A stretch of DNA of 64,000 bases from contig JACGCM010000452.1 of NCBI GenBank assembly GCA_014058105.1, positions 2,232,001-2,296,000 on the forward strand, written 5' to 3'. The notes beneath the pieces are model-generated. The model saw nothing but the letters and a program-made list of their open reading frames with translations, did not search any database and was not told the origin of the DNA. Positions 22,340-32,399 of this stretch are shown here, piece after piece; position 1 is the first letter of the stretch, and the number at the start of each line of letters is the position of its first letter. This stretch comes from Kingdonia uniflora (Eukaryota > Streptophyta > Magnoliopsida > Ranunculales > Circaeasteraceae). The position numbers were made by a program, and so were the translations under genes.

Positions 22340-22510
22340 ATTTTACTACATACATTCTACTACTACAATATCATACATGATCATTCCACTACTATATTAT
22401 CATACATGATCATCTATTCTACTACATTATCATACATGATCATTCATTATACTACATTATCATACATGATCATCCATTCTACTGCATTATCATTTTAATA
22501 CATTATCATA
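22340..22510 (+). repeat. ~30-bp tandem repeat in T3
   Basis: TCATACATGATCAT recurs at 22371, 22400, 22430 and 22460, separated by variants of TCTACTACATTA, giving a period of 29-30 bp. It follows directly on the 144-bp repeats. Confidence 0.85.
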
Positions 22511-22621
22511 CATTATAATACATTCTCTTACAACAGTTGTTTCAACAATGCAATTTACATATCCAAAAATCAAAGATATGTCTCAACCAACACCACTCAC
22601 TTTTGATGCTTCTCGTGCTAT

Positions 22622-22639
22622 TGGCTGAGACGGGGCGAA
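22622..22639 (+). other. T3 polypurine tract
   Basis: TGGCTGAGACGGGGCGAA lies directly before the right LTR's TGTGGTG. The equivalent site in T4 reads GGCTGAGAGGGGGTAGT, so the two are homologous. It marks the right LTR as a 3' LTR on the plus strand. Confidence 0.75.
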
Positions 22640-23223
22640 TGTGGTGATTTATTTCCAATACTTTGAACTGCTACAGTACTCCAACCTGCTACATCAACCC
22701 GAATTGCTACAGTAATCCAACCTGCTGCAGTACCCGAACTGCTACAGTAATCTGATCTGCTACAGTACCGAACTGCTACAATAATCCGAATTGATACATG
22801 TACAGTACTTCGATCTCGTGAACAGACACGTAGCCATTTATGACACATTATGGAGCGGTTACAAGGAAGAAGAGTTACTCAAGCCGTTACTCGACCATTA
22901 TGAAGACTCATCAAGACCTGATATTGTAATGTTCCTCATCAAAATAATAACGGTCATATTATAAGACCTATAAATAAGACTAGATAGCTATGAATCAGGA
23001 GGGGACGGCTGAGAGATCATTTCTACATCTCTCTCTATGTAATAGCTAGCAAACATCTATAAACATCTCTCTTTCTAAAATCCTCAGGAGAGATCGTGGT
23101 TTTTTACCCATTCAAAGGTTTTCCACGCTAAAACTTTGTGTTTATAGTAATTTCATCTACAACATTCTCCATTTCAAGGGTGTAAAGAACTATTTTTGGT
23201 CTCTGCGAAAATAGGCTATTACA
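22640..23223 (+). repeat. T3 right LTR (3' LTR)
   Basis: 584 bp from TGTGGTGATTTATTTCC to AATAGGCTATTACA. Promoter box TATAAATA at 22969-22976. It contains an extra set of CTGCTACAGTA-type short repeats (about 22670-22790) compared with the left LTR. It is followed at once by satellite CTTCTGGTTTGC. Confidence 0.9.
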
Positions 23224-24222
23224 CTTCTGGTTTGCATTTTACAGTGATACGGATTTCGCCCCTTTCAAGTACTTTATAATAGAATTTTAAGTCATTTGGC
23301 TATCGGCTACTCGTCTGAGGCGTTATATCTTATTTGTAAGGAGATTGTCTACCAACCATATGTTAGAATTATTACCAAATGGCCCGTTGAGTTTCTGGCT
23401 GGCATTTCACACCTGTACGGATTTCACCCCTTTTTGGAACTTAAAATTATAGAAAAACCATATGTAATGACTCTTAGCCAATCTACTTTAAATTTCGACC
23501 ATATGTAATGATTGTTATAGAAAAACCATATGTAATGACTGTTATAGAAAAACCAGTCGAACTTCTGGTTTACGTTTTACGTTGGTATGAATTTTGTCCC
23601 TTTCTAGCTCTTTCAAATACAATTTCGAGACGTTTCGCTACCGACAAGTTGTATAAGGCATTAGATCATGTTTTTAAGTAGATTGTCTACCAACCATATG
23701 CTTGGATTTCTTAAAGAATTGCCCTTCGAGCTTCTGGTTCACGTTTCATATCGGTACAAATTTAACCCCATTAAAGGCACTTTCCAAAGCTTTAGAACCC
23801 ATTTCAGAGTAGCTTGGCTATGGAAAATACATTTTAGGCATTATATCGTGTTTATAAGCAGATTATTTGCTGGACATATGCAATGATTGTTACAAAATAA
23901 CCCGTCGAGAATCCGGTTCATGTTTTACACCGGTAAAGATTACGCCCCTTTCTAGTACTTGAGAATGCAATTACGAGATGTTTCGCAACTGACAAGTCGT
24001 ATGCCGCATTAGACCGTATTTGTGAGTAGATGTTCTACTAACCATATGCATGGAATGTTACGAAAAGGTCCATTGTACTTCAGGTTGTCACTAATACGGA
24101 TTTTACCCCTTTTAAGCGCTTTAGAACGCATTTCAAAGTAGTTTGGCTACTGACAAATTGATTTAGGTATTACATCATATTTGTGAGTAGATTGGCTTCC
24201 GACCATACGTTAGGATCGTTAC
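23224..24222 (+). repeat. S2: ~168-bp satellite block
   Basis: About six monomers, plus orientation, between T3 and T4. Around 23455-23560 a short local rearrangement repeats the ACCATATGTAATGA(C/T)TGTTATAGAAAAACC text. The final GTTAC (24218-24222) is the left target-site duplicate of T4, so S2 and S3 were contiguous before T4 arrived. Confidence 0.9.
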
Positions 24223-24971
24223 TTTAATAGCCTATTTTCGTATTGCACGAAGATAGCGCTTTACACCTACAAAATCTAGTATGTTTAGTTATGAACAAGA
24301 AACAAACAACACTAGATTTAGCGTGGAAAACCCTTGAATGGGTTAAAAACTACGACCTCTCCTGAGGATTTTAGAAAGAAAGAACTATTACAAAGAGAGA
24401 GAGAGAGATATAAAAAAGATCTCTTAGAGGTTCTCAGAGCAGCCTCTCTAATTCTTAGCTATCTAGTCTTATTTATAGGTCTTATAATAGGACCGTTGGT
24501 TACATTGATGAGGAACATTACAATATTGGGTTTTGATGAGTCTTCATGGTGGTTTCTTGTAACGTCTTGATACTTGTTGATCTGTAACGGATCCATTAAC
24601 ATTCTTTAGTTGTAGCTTCAGACCGTTGGGAAGATACCATCTCTTGTGACGCTCGTGTGCATACGACCTGCTGATAACTGGAAGAGAGTATCTTCTGTAG
24701 CACGAAGTCACAGGATGCTTTGATATCTCTGAACTGTTGATGAAGATATGATATCTAATAGTGTTCGCGTGTATTCAAACTGTTGATAGATATCTGAGTA
24801 TTTTCTGTAGTGCGATATTATTGGATGTTATGTCATCCCCGAGTTGTAGATGAGGAAGTCTGTATTACGATCTCCATGCTTTTAGTCCTTAATTGGTTAT
24901 CAGTATGTTTACTCGAGCTATGTGAGTTTGAATATCGAACTTAATACGAGGATTAGAAATATGCCCTCACA
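24223..24971 (-). repeat. T4 3' LTR
   Basis: 749 bp. On the minus strand TGTGAGGGCATATTTC to GGCTATTAAA (consensus GGCTATTACA; terminal base changed). It carries a TATAAATAAGACTAG promoter box and the GTGGTTTTT/GGTTTTCCACG-type module. It is shorter than the 5' LTR partly because text near 24375-24390 is lost. Confidence 0.95.
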
Positions 24972-24984
24972 ACTACCCCCTCTC
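24972..24984 (-). other. T4 polypurine tract
   Basis: The minus strand reads GAGAGGGGGTAGT directly before the 3' LTR's TGTGAGGG. This is the expected plus-strand primer site. Confidence 0.85.
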
Positions 24985-25265
24985 AGCCAATAGCAGGAGA
25001 AACATATGTTACAAGTGGTGTTGGTTGAGAAGTTCAGTTGTCTGAATTGAATGTTGCATTGATGGTTTCCATTATATCTTGGAAGAATAGTAGTTTCAAC
25101 TTTTGGGCCTCCCAAAAATTCTTCATGAGACGTGCAGTTGTGATGAATACCTTATTAGAAGTTGTGGAGTGCATTAAATGCTGCTAGTATAAAACATGGT
25201 GAATAGTTGCTATCACTGCTCACCCTGGTTAACGTTGTCAGTCATTCAGGTTGGGTTGAGTAGTA

Positions 25266-25595
25266 GTGATGATGACAACTCGACGCCAAGCATATGAAGC
25301 TAGAGTTCAGACAAAAATGGCAACTCTGCAAACTCGTTATTTTGGCACCCAAAGTCTTTCTCTGCCAACTCTAATCCCTTTTCCTCCAACTTTCCATGGG
25401 ATGTCGTGGGAAGAAGTAGAGGAGGCAGAGGATGATTTTCATCAACTATGGCGATTCCATTATGTGGTTCTGTTTGCTGCTTACCGTCGGTTCTGTCTGC
25501 GGATGCTTGCAGAAGATGCAGTGGCGGCAGAAGAAGAGAAGGCGGGGAAGTCGTCTGAGAAGTACTGTCGATACCCTGCGAAAGATTGGGTATAG
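25266..25595 (+). CDS. T4 small antisense ORF, about 109 aa
   Basis: An uninterrupted plus-strand frame between the polypurine tract and aORF1. The start is ambiguous among several early Met codons at 25266-25275 (MMMTTRRQAYEAR). The protein has FHGMSWEEVEEAEDDFHQLW followed by a basic helix YRRFCLRML and an Ala/Glu-rich tail. Segments in T2 (about 7955) and T6 (63330-63016) occupy the same place, with a similar (R/Y)R(Q/R)xxFCxxxL-like helix. I recognise no family. It may be a first exon of aORF1 or a separate small gene. No stop breaks it, unlike most frames here. Confidence 0.45.
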   Translation: MMMTTRRQAYEARVQTKMATLQTRYFGTQSLSLPTLIPFPPTFHGMSWEEVEEAEDDFHQLWRFHYVVLFAAYRRFCLRMLAEDAVAAEEEKAGKSSEKYCRYPAKDWV

Positions 25596-25599
25596 TAAT

Positions 25600-26660
25600 G
25601 GTGGAGGAGGTCCTTCGTTGGTAGCGGAGGTGGGGGTTATGGAGGAGTGGTGGGATTAATTTTGTCCTCTACTTCACTCCAATTCCCATCCTTGGGCATT
25701 AAGTTTTTCTGCTGGGACCGCCATTGTTTCTTCTCAAGTGTTGCACTATCATCTGTAACGTAGGCTATTCTTTGTAAAAGACAAAATTGTCTGTAGAACT
25801 TGTAATCTTTAATTCCGAACTGGTTGAAGTGTTCGTCTTGAATAATAAATTTGAACTTTATTATCTTGTCTTGTAAGTTCTTGAAGCTGCTTTTAGAACT
25901 GTTGTAAGATACCATTGAACATTTATCGAACTAGTCACTGATGGCATAGGTCAAAAATATGTAGATCATTTTGTTGATGAGTTGAATTAAATATATCCGA
26001 ACTGTGTAGGTCGTTCTTATATGTTTGTGGCCTTGTTGGGATATAGTGTTGTTATGTCTGCGGAGATGACGAGGTCATAATTTCTTTCGTGCCATAAATG
26101 CTTGGTGTTAGAGCCATGCCGTTGTCAACTTGAATATTTGTTATCATCGGTAAAACTTGGTCGGAGCCTCTGAAAATCGCGCTGGGTAAACTTGTTAAAG
26201 AGACGTGAGAGCTGCTAATATCAAAATCATTCCGCGTGGTGAAGAGAATTATTCGTTCTGTCATGATATGTAAGGTCGGATGATTGATCACAATAAATTG
26301 ATTTTTCTGTGTTGAGGTCGTCTCGTCATTGTTTTCTGTATTTATGATCATTTTTGATTGAAATAGAACTGAAGCAGGATTTGTTGCTGATTTTCTGCTT
26401 CTGTCAAACCGAAATTGAGATAAGTGACAGTTGTAATAGCTGTACTTAGGTTTTTTAACTTGAACCATGCTATAAAAAGGCGTAGCAGGATCGTACAGCC
26501 GCAGAAGGTTGTTGTTGTAAGTAATCATACTGTAAGATCTGTATAAATTTTCTTGGGCAGTGAGTCCTTAATAATGGCAGAAGAGAGAGACAGACATAAT
26601 AACAGAACACGTTACACCAAAAATCATTATGAGGGCAAACGAAAAGACGTGCCTATTAGG
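25600..26660. other. T4 spacer upstream of aORF1, with a 158-codon minus-strand frame
   Basis: AT-rich sequence mostly without recognisable content. A minus-strand open frame of 158 codons (26528-26052, starting MITYNNNLLRLYDPATPFYS) is the only long one. It is sense relative to T4, but I see no domain, repeat or membrane segment and no counterpart in T2 or T6. Chance is the likeliest explanation. Confidence 0.35.
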
Positions 26661-26672
26661 AAAGATGATATG

Positions 26673-26726
26673 GACACGTGTCCCAAAGATCCGTCGTTTT
26701 AGAAACTGAGGGATAATATAAAAAAT
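26673..26726 (+). promoter_or_regulatory. Candidate promoter of T4 aORF1
   Basis: A palindromic G-box GACACGTGTC (26673-26682) lies about 35 bp before a TATA-like box TATAAAAAAT (26717-26726). The first ATG of aORF1 is at 26841, leaving about 90 bp for a leader. Spacing fits a plant RNA polymerase II promoter that drives the antisense gene independently of the LTR. This is inference from motifs only. Confidence 0.45.
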
Positions 26727-26840
26727 TTTCTTCCCACTTCTCTTAAACCACAATCAGTTGCAGACAGAGGCACAAGTATTTCTAGAGAGAGAAAATCTTC
26801 AACTTTTGAACGCAATCCTCCAGTGTTGTGTGATCTTACT

Positions 26841-28946
26841 ATGAAGGACAAAGTTTTTTCGTCTGAGGTGCGAGCGGTGACCGGAGTCGACGACTGTTAC
26901 TCTTCTAGTACAGGTTAGTATCTCTGCTTTTGTTGTATTAGTTTCCTGGAAAACTGGTAGGTTGCATGTTTGAACTATTTGGGTAGATTAATAACGTGTT
27001 GGGTACGGCTGAGGTGGAGGCCTGTTTGATTAATAAAAACTCTGAATAGATTTTTCCTTTATGTGTGGTAGATGCACTCAAAAAACCTGAAACCCAGTAG
27101 TAAATTTGTTGTATCTACCAGTAGTAAGGAATCATCATCGTTTAATAGGACTACGGATAATTCTGTGGTAATTGGTACTGTAACTGCTGATGATCCGGCT
27201 ATTTCTTCTAGGAGGGATGTGGGAAAGCATGTGGGGAATAAAACTGGGCTATTTTTTAAGAATCTCGAGAATGTAGACGCAGCAAAGAAATTTTTATAGT
27301 ATAAAAAGAGTTTAGACGGAGAATGGGGGAATTATGTGATGAATGCAGGGTTGTGGTTTAGAACTCTGATGAGACCGAGTGGTAATGTAGAGCATTATCA
27401 GGTGTCTTCTCTGGATCGGTGGAAGAGAAGTATGGATATAGGAGACGATATAAATATCGCTTAACTGGCACAGAGGTCGTAGAGGAAGGATTTTTCTGTT
27501 ATTTAAACCAGGTCGCATATGGGTTGAGTATTCCCCTAACCTTTTTCCAAAAAGGGGTAATGAATGCACTAAAGAGTTGCTCTGGTCAATTAAATGGTAA
27601 CATCTTTGAGATGATGAGAGTCTATGAAGCCCTTAACCAGAGGTGGAGGGATGGTGGTATAGCAAGACAGTTCGTTGCGGAGGATGTCTTGAAATATTAA
27701 AAGTTTAAGTATGTGAAAGATTGAAAGAGTGGATATTTGTTTAGTGATTCGGCAAGGCCAAAATTCTTTGATTTTGAATCTTCTAGGAGACCCTGGTGCG
27801 ACCATCTTATGATGGTGAGGGGTAATTGTATGCAAGTACCTGGGGAACCCACGCTTGAGCTGATATATAAGAATTTTAACGAGAGTAAGTGTCTTCATTC
27901 TGCCTGCAGTTTGTCTTTTAACTTATTAGGAGCTGCTAACATAGTTTGTTGCTATTTTGGCAGAGCCTAATCCAAAAGTTGCTGCTGATACATCGAGTTT
28001 GTTCGACGTCGTTAGTCGAGAAGGAAACGAATTGAACAAAGTTCTTGGAGAACTGAGAATTTGCAGAGAAAAGAGGCTTAACTCTGTAGTTGAAAAAGTA
28101 TAACGAGCTCATCAAAAATGAGCTATGGCTGCTTCTGGCTCTGCTTATGCTGATGTGATGGAGATTCCTGCCTGTGTTGTGGGTACTTCAAGCTCCTTGG
28201 TTTGGTGACCTAGAAAAATGAATATGGTACCGCCTTCTGAACAAACTGCTTTCGTGCAGATGTTGTCGGTGGGAACTGAGGGGGTGGATGTTGATGTAAA
28301 TATTGCTCCTCCTCTAAAGAAGCAGAAATAAGAATCTGGTAAAGATATCCGAGCTTCTTCGAAGGGTGTCAATCTCGAAGCCTTGGAGCAGGATGCGTTA
28401 GATTTGGCTACGCATGATCCCATCCGCCTAGATACTCAAATTCGATCCAGCATCTCTCAGGTATGCAAGGTGTTATTTGATTAAATCTTTTCCAGTAATG
28501 ATTCGATCTTGTAATACTGTTTTGCTATATTTGTGGTGCAGCTTTCTGTTGCTTGGAAGTCGGCTGCGGAGGTGTTGAAGCTAGCTACTGCGAATCAAGG
28601 CGAACTTGTTCGGCAACATGATGCAGAGAAAGCTGCTCTGCGAGAACAGTTCGAACAGGAGAAGGTGCTGCAGAGGGAGCAGTTTGAGAAGGAAGCTGCC
28701 GCTACAAAGCAAGAGGTTGAAGATGAGGTGAAGACGATTGTTGATATTGTGGTAGCTTCCCGAAATAAGCTGATTCAAGCCTTCTACTTTTGGGGTTTGA
28801 GTAGAGAGGACGCCGATCTTGCTCTTGCAGGGAAGTATGGTGAGATTGTATTTCCAGGGGATAATGCTTCTCCAGTGGCTGAACAGACCCCGGCTCCTCC
28901 AGTGGCTGATGATCCGACCAAGGAGGTAGCAGGAGCAAAATCTTGA
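26841..28946 (+). pseudogene. T4 antisense gene aORF1 (four exons)
   Basis: The start is an ATG at 26841 (MKDKVFSSEVRAVTG). Proposed introns are 26914-27071 (CAG|GTTAGT ... GTGGTAG), 27885-27963 (GAGA|GTAAGT ... CTAACATAG ... TTTTGGCAG) and 28461-28541 (CTCAG|GTATGC ... TGGTGCAG). Exon 2 holds the domain like T2/T6: YGLSIPLTFFQKGVMNALKSCSGQLNGNIFEMMRVYEALNQ (about 27515-27640). Exon 4 is a coiled coil (AEKAALREQFEQEKVLQREQ, 28620-28690) with a Pro/Ala-rich tail ending in TGA at 28946. Stops and frame shifts in exons 2 and 3 (near 27298, 27698, 28098 and 28331) indicate it is no longer functional. Family resemblance is to the plant 'putative gypsy type transposon' domain. Confidence 0.72.
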
Positions 28947-29124
28947 TTATGTAGTTGTAGCATAGTTCTTGAGACTTAGTCGAACTTTGTCCTTTGTACT
29001 GGTGGTAGAACTGTTTTTGACGAGACTTTGAAATTTTTTGGTTGTTGTTGATATATGTTGTTTTGATGTGAATGTATGATTTGTATGTAGGAGGTAGTTC
29101 ATTTGAGGGGGAAAGTGATCGAGA

Positions 29125-31530
29125 TGGACAAGGCCTCTAGTCGAGCAAGGGATTCCATCAATCGTACTCAACAGGTGCACAATAAAATTGAATATGAGAG
29201 ACGCCTTCATAAGTCGAACTTTGATAAAACCTTTAAGGAGTTATTCGAGCTTCAATATAGATATGGGAAGATAAAAATTGAGAGGGATGAGGTTTTGCGA
29301 AAAGTGACCGATAGGTTCGTTTTACTCCAAAAATCCCTTAAGGATAAACGATTCGTAGATGAGAGCGATAAGTTAGAGTGTCAAAGGTCATTATTATCTT
29401 TGACGCTGTATTTTGAGGCCGAAGTTGATAGTGAGCGGGGTTTGAAGGAGGCCTATTTAGAACTGCTAACTGAGAGAGACATAGTGCCGGACCCAGCTCG
29501 GGTAAAATTCTTAGTGCAAGAAGCCCGCAACCGCCATAGTTGAGAGACGCAGGGATACTCAGCTCGGGCTGGAGTATCCATCATATGGGGTGGTGTAGGT
29601 TCATTGCCTGATGAGCTTGACTTTTGTTGGGGCAAAGAGCAATGAGGATCCTTTTCTTTAACATTAAAAAGGAGGATAGAAAGATCCACATACAATTAGA
29701 AATTGATCTGAGGCATGCTTGTGACGAACTGGAGTGGTGCAAGGGTCATAATGCATGTCTGGAGAGGGAAAAGGTGGAGTATGCTAGGTTGTTGCAGAGC
29801 TCCGAGAAGAGAGTGACATTGTTAAAAGCGCGTTTACTAGATACGCAGCAATCTTTACAAGTATCCCAATCACGCTTGAAGAAGAAAATTACTCCAAAGC
29901 GGGGAAAATGTAATATCGACACAGACTACGAACGTCAATGGCCGATGTGATCGCGTTTTATGGGGGCGAGCTCGAGAGAGTAGATAATGAATTTAGACGT
30001 TATATCTCGAGCTGTGGCAAAGATGTGGAAGTAGAGAATGATAAGGTTGAAAATATGTGGTTTGCAAAAAGGAATGGGGGTGGGGGAGCTTCAACCTCAA
30101 AACCAAAAGCTGAAGAGTCTGAGGAGGAGGAGGTCGAAGATCTATTGCCTCACACACGGCATAAGACCCATCCGCAAGTGGTCGTAATCTTTAATGAACC
30201 TTTGCAAGTAGATGCTAGTAGTAGTAGGGTGCAACCACAAGCCAACTAGATTGTGGCATTCGATTGAACTTTGCATAATGTAATTGATTCGTGTATCATA
30301 GCTAGATGTTGTAATAAATGTTGTAGAATGATATGTCTTGTAGGAATGAGTATCTGTTGATAGATATATTGTCGTTTGTGATCTGCTCTTCTAGGTTGAA
30401 GATAAAGAATAGGAGATATTAGCTGCCTTATCCGCGTCAAATAAAAAATTATCTGCCAAGTTGCAGCAATGTTTGTTGGCGGTTGAAAGAACAACTTTGT
30501 TGAATTCAAAGCTAGAATCTGAGATGCTGGAGCTGCAGAGTCGGCTAAATACTGTGACTGTAGAGTTGTCATGTAAGGATGCAGAGATATTGACTGCTAA
30601 TAATGAATCCGAACTGTAGAAAGAATCTCTGAAGAAGAAAAAGTTGGAGGCCATGGCTGCGAATCAACGGGTACTAGATCTGTTAAGTACGACTAAAAAG
30701 CAGAAGAACAATATGTTGTATCATCAGTCGGTGATAGCAAATAATATTGATCTCTTAAAGAAGTAAGATTCTGAAATCCGTTATATGCGCGAGCGCCTGA
30801 AAAAGCTGAAATGGGATTTGCGTGAGGCTCGAGATTCATGTCAGAGAAAAAATGACCCTTCCAAAACTCACGAGGGGGTATATTCCAAGAGAGATCGAGA
30901 GCTTAATGAGGCCATCAATAAGTGTAATTTGCGGATCGCCGATCTTGACCGGGACAAACAAGCTTTGGTACAGGAGTCTAATCAAGGTAATGAATTTTTT
31001 TGAGGAACTCCATGCAAAATATAAAGAGTCACAGAGGATGATGGACGCAGCTGAAGCCGAGATCAATTATTTGAGGGAGGTAGATAAGAAGTTGCACCAT
31101 CTAAAGCAGAAGATGGAGCATAATGTGCAGATAACGAAGCAATATAGGGGCTCGTTGCTGCAGGAGAAAAAAAAAATTGGAAGCTCGATGTAAAGATCTT
31201 GGCGATGAACTAAACAAGGAAAAAACTGAATTTTATGAAGCTACGTTGTTGACTGCGGAAAATGTTACGTTTTGTGTTATGGCCATGTTGCATGCTGATT
31301 TAGAAAATTTTTGAACAGAGCGTGAGTCGATCTTGGCTGCTACAATTGAATACATTATGGAATATGACTTGTAGCTAGCACGGTTATCTTATATAGATAA
31401 TTTGATGCCGAGAGTTATGGAATTGTTGAATGCACCTTCTAATGTAGTTCATGTGGCTATTCATTTCCCTGTCTTACTTTTATCTGGGCCTGGGGAGAGT
31501 TCGAATGTTGTACGCCCAAAGCATGAATAG
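29125..31530 (+). pseudogene. T4 antisense gene aORF2, long coiled-coil protein
   Basis: A second plus-strand gene. An acceptor-like TTGTATGTAG precedes it at about 29090 and the first good Met is at 29125 (MDKASSRARDSINR). It is open to 29543, then continues after frame changes through 29650-30249 (heptad text LEWCKGHNACLEREK and an acidic tail SEEEEVEDLLP). A probable intron (about 30250-30394, acceptor CTCTTCTAG) leads to further coiled coil (30395-31200: NKKLSAKLQQCLLAVER and MRERLKKLKWDLREARDSCQ). T1's 1-1240 is the related gene. It is probably a structural, self-associating protein; no catalytic motif is visible. Several stops mean decay. Confidence 0.6.
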
Positions 31531-31734
31531 TAGTTTCATTGTTTATATTGTAATGAGACATAGTATAAATATGCCTTTGCTGCAGAAAAATGTCAAATGT
31601 TGAGTAGATAAAAAAGTTTATTTGTTATCTCTATATATAATCGAATTTGGTGATCCAACGAATGACCATGTAGAGATGTAGTGATGTTGTATTGTAACGT
31701 GTATAGGTCAATTTGAACAAATCAATAAAGACCG

Positions 31735-32262
31735 TAACGAGATATTTGAAGGGCGTGTCACTGCCAGATCGAATTGATTGTCTCAATAAGCGACCCTCGG
31801 GGCAGCGTGTATGTAGATCCCAGTTATAGGTCGAGCTGAGTGACCATGATGGGACATGTATTGAATATTGCATAGCTGAATGGCGTCTCTGCCAGATCGA
31901 ATTGATTGACTCAATAAGCGATCCTCGAAGATCGCGTATATTTAAAGAGCTATGAAGTAGATCCCGGTTAGAGGTCGATCTGAGCGACCGTGATGGGATA
32001 TGTATTGAATATTGCATTGCTGAACGGCGTCTCTGCCAGATCGAATTGATTGACTCAATAAGCGATCCTCAGAAAGCGTGTATATTTGAAGAGCTATGAA
32101 GTAGATCCCGGTTATAGGTCGAGCTGAGCAACCGTGATGGGATATGTATTGAATATTGCATAACTGAATGACGTCTCTGCCATATCAAATTGATTGACTC
32201 AATAAGCGATCCTCGGAGAGCGTGTATATTTGAAGAGCTATGAAGTAGATGTTGTTGTAGTA
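31735..32262 (-). repeat. 144-bp tandem repeat in T4
   Basis: Four units in minus orientation. GCGA(C/T)CCTC landmarks are at 31791, 31918, 32062 and 32206, with a 144-bp period except that the first interval is shortened by 17 bp. The sequence is the reverse complement of the T3 repeats (21794-22335). It lies between integrase and the antisense genes. The open frame 32017-31631 is a repeat artefact. The flanks 31540-31735 and 32262-32400 hold no recognisable feature. Confidence 0.9.
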
Positions 32263-32399
32263 ATTCTCTGTAGTAGGCCGATTTGAGCGAACCATATGAA
32301 GATAAGTATAATGTTTGAATAGATTTGCAGCATGATGATGAAAATTTGCTTTATTGAGTAAAATCTGAAGTTACAGGATGTTTAATTTCGATACAACTT

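Larger units (their letters stand above)
20186..23223. mobile_element. T3: rearranged non-autonomous element with inverted LTRs
   Basis: The order on the plus strand is internal sequence A with a primer-binding site (minus-oriented), an LTR on the minus strand (21281-21793), an 846-bp repeat-rich internal segment B, a polypurine tract, then an LTR on the plus strand (22640-23223). The two LTRs are homologous but face opposite ways. One element in which the 5' LTR plus part A was inverted explains all parts. No gag-pol is recognisable, so it would depend on other elements. Satellite phases at the two flanks do not match, which implies loss of flanking satellite. Confidence 0.7.

Noticed and set aside
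21880..22498. Two overlapping plus-strand open frames of 166 and 200 codons with repeated Ser-rich text
   Set aside because: They arise because the 144-bp repeat length is divisible by three and its frames happen to lack stops. There is no start context, domain or independent copy.
26052..26528. 158-codon minus-strand open frame in T4
   Set aside because: No recognisable motif and no counterpart in T2 or T6; likely chance in AT-rich spacer. Kept only as a note in that region.
31631..32017. 128-codon minus-strand open frame in T4
   Set aside because: Same 144-bp repeat in the opposite orientation; a repeat artefact, not a gene.
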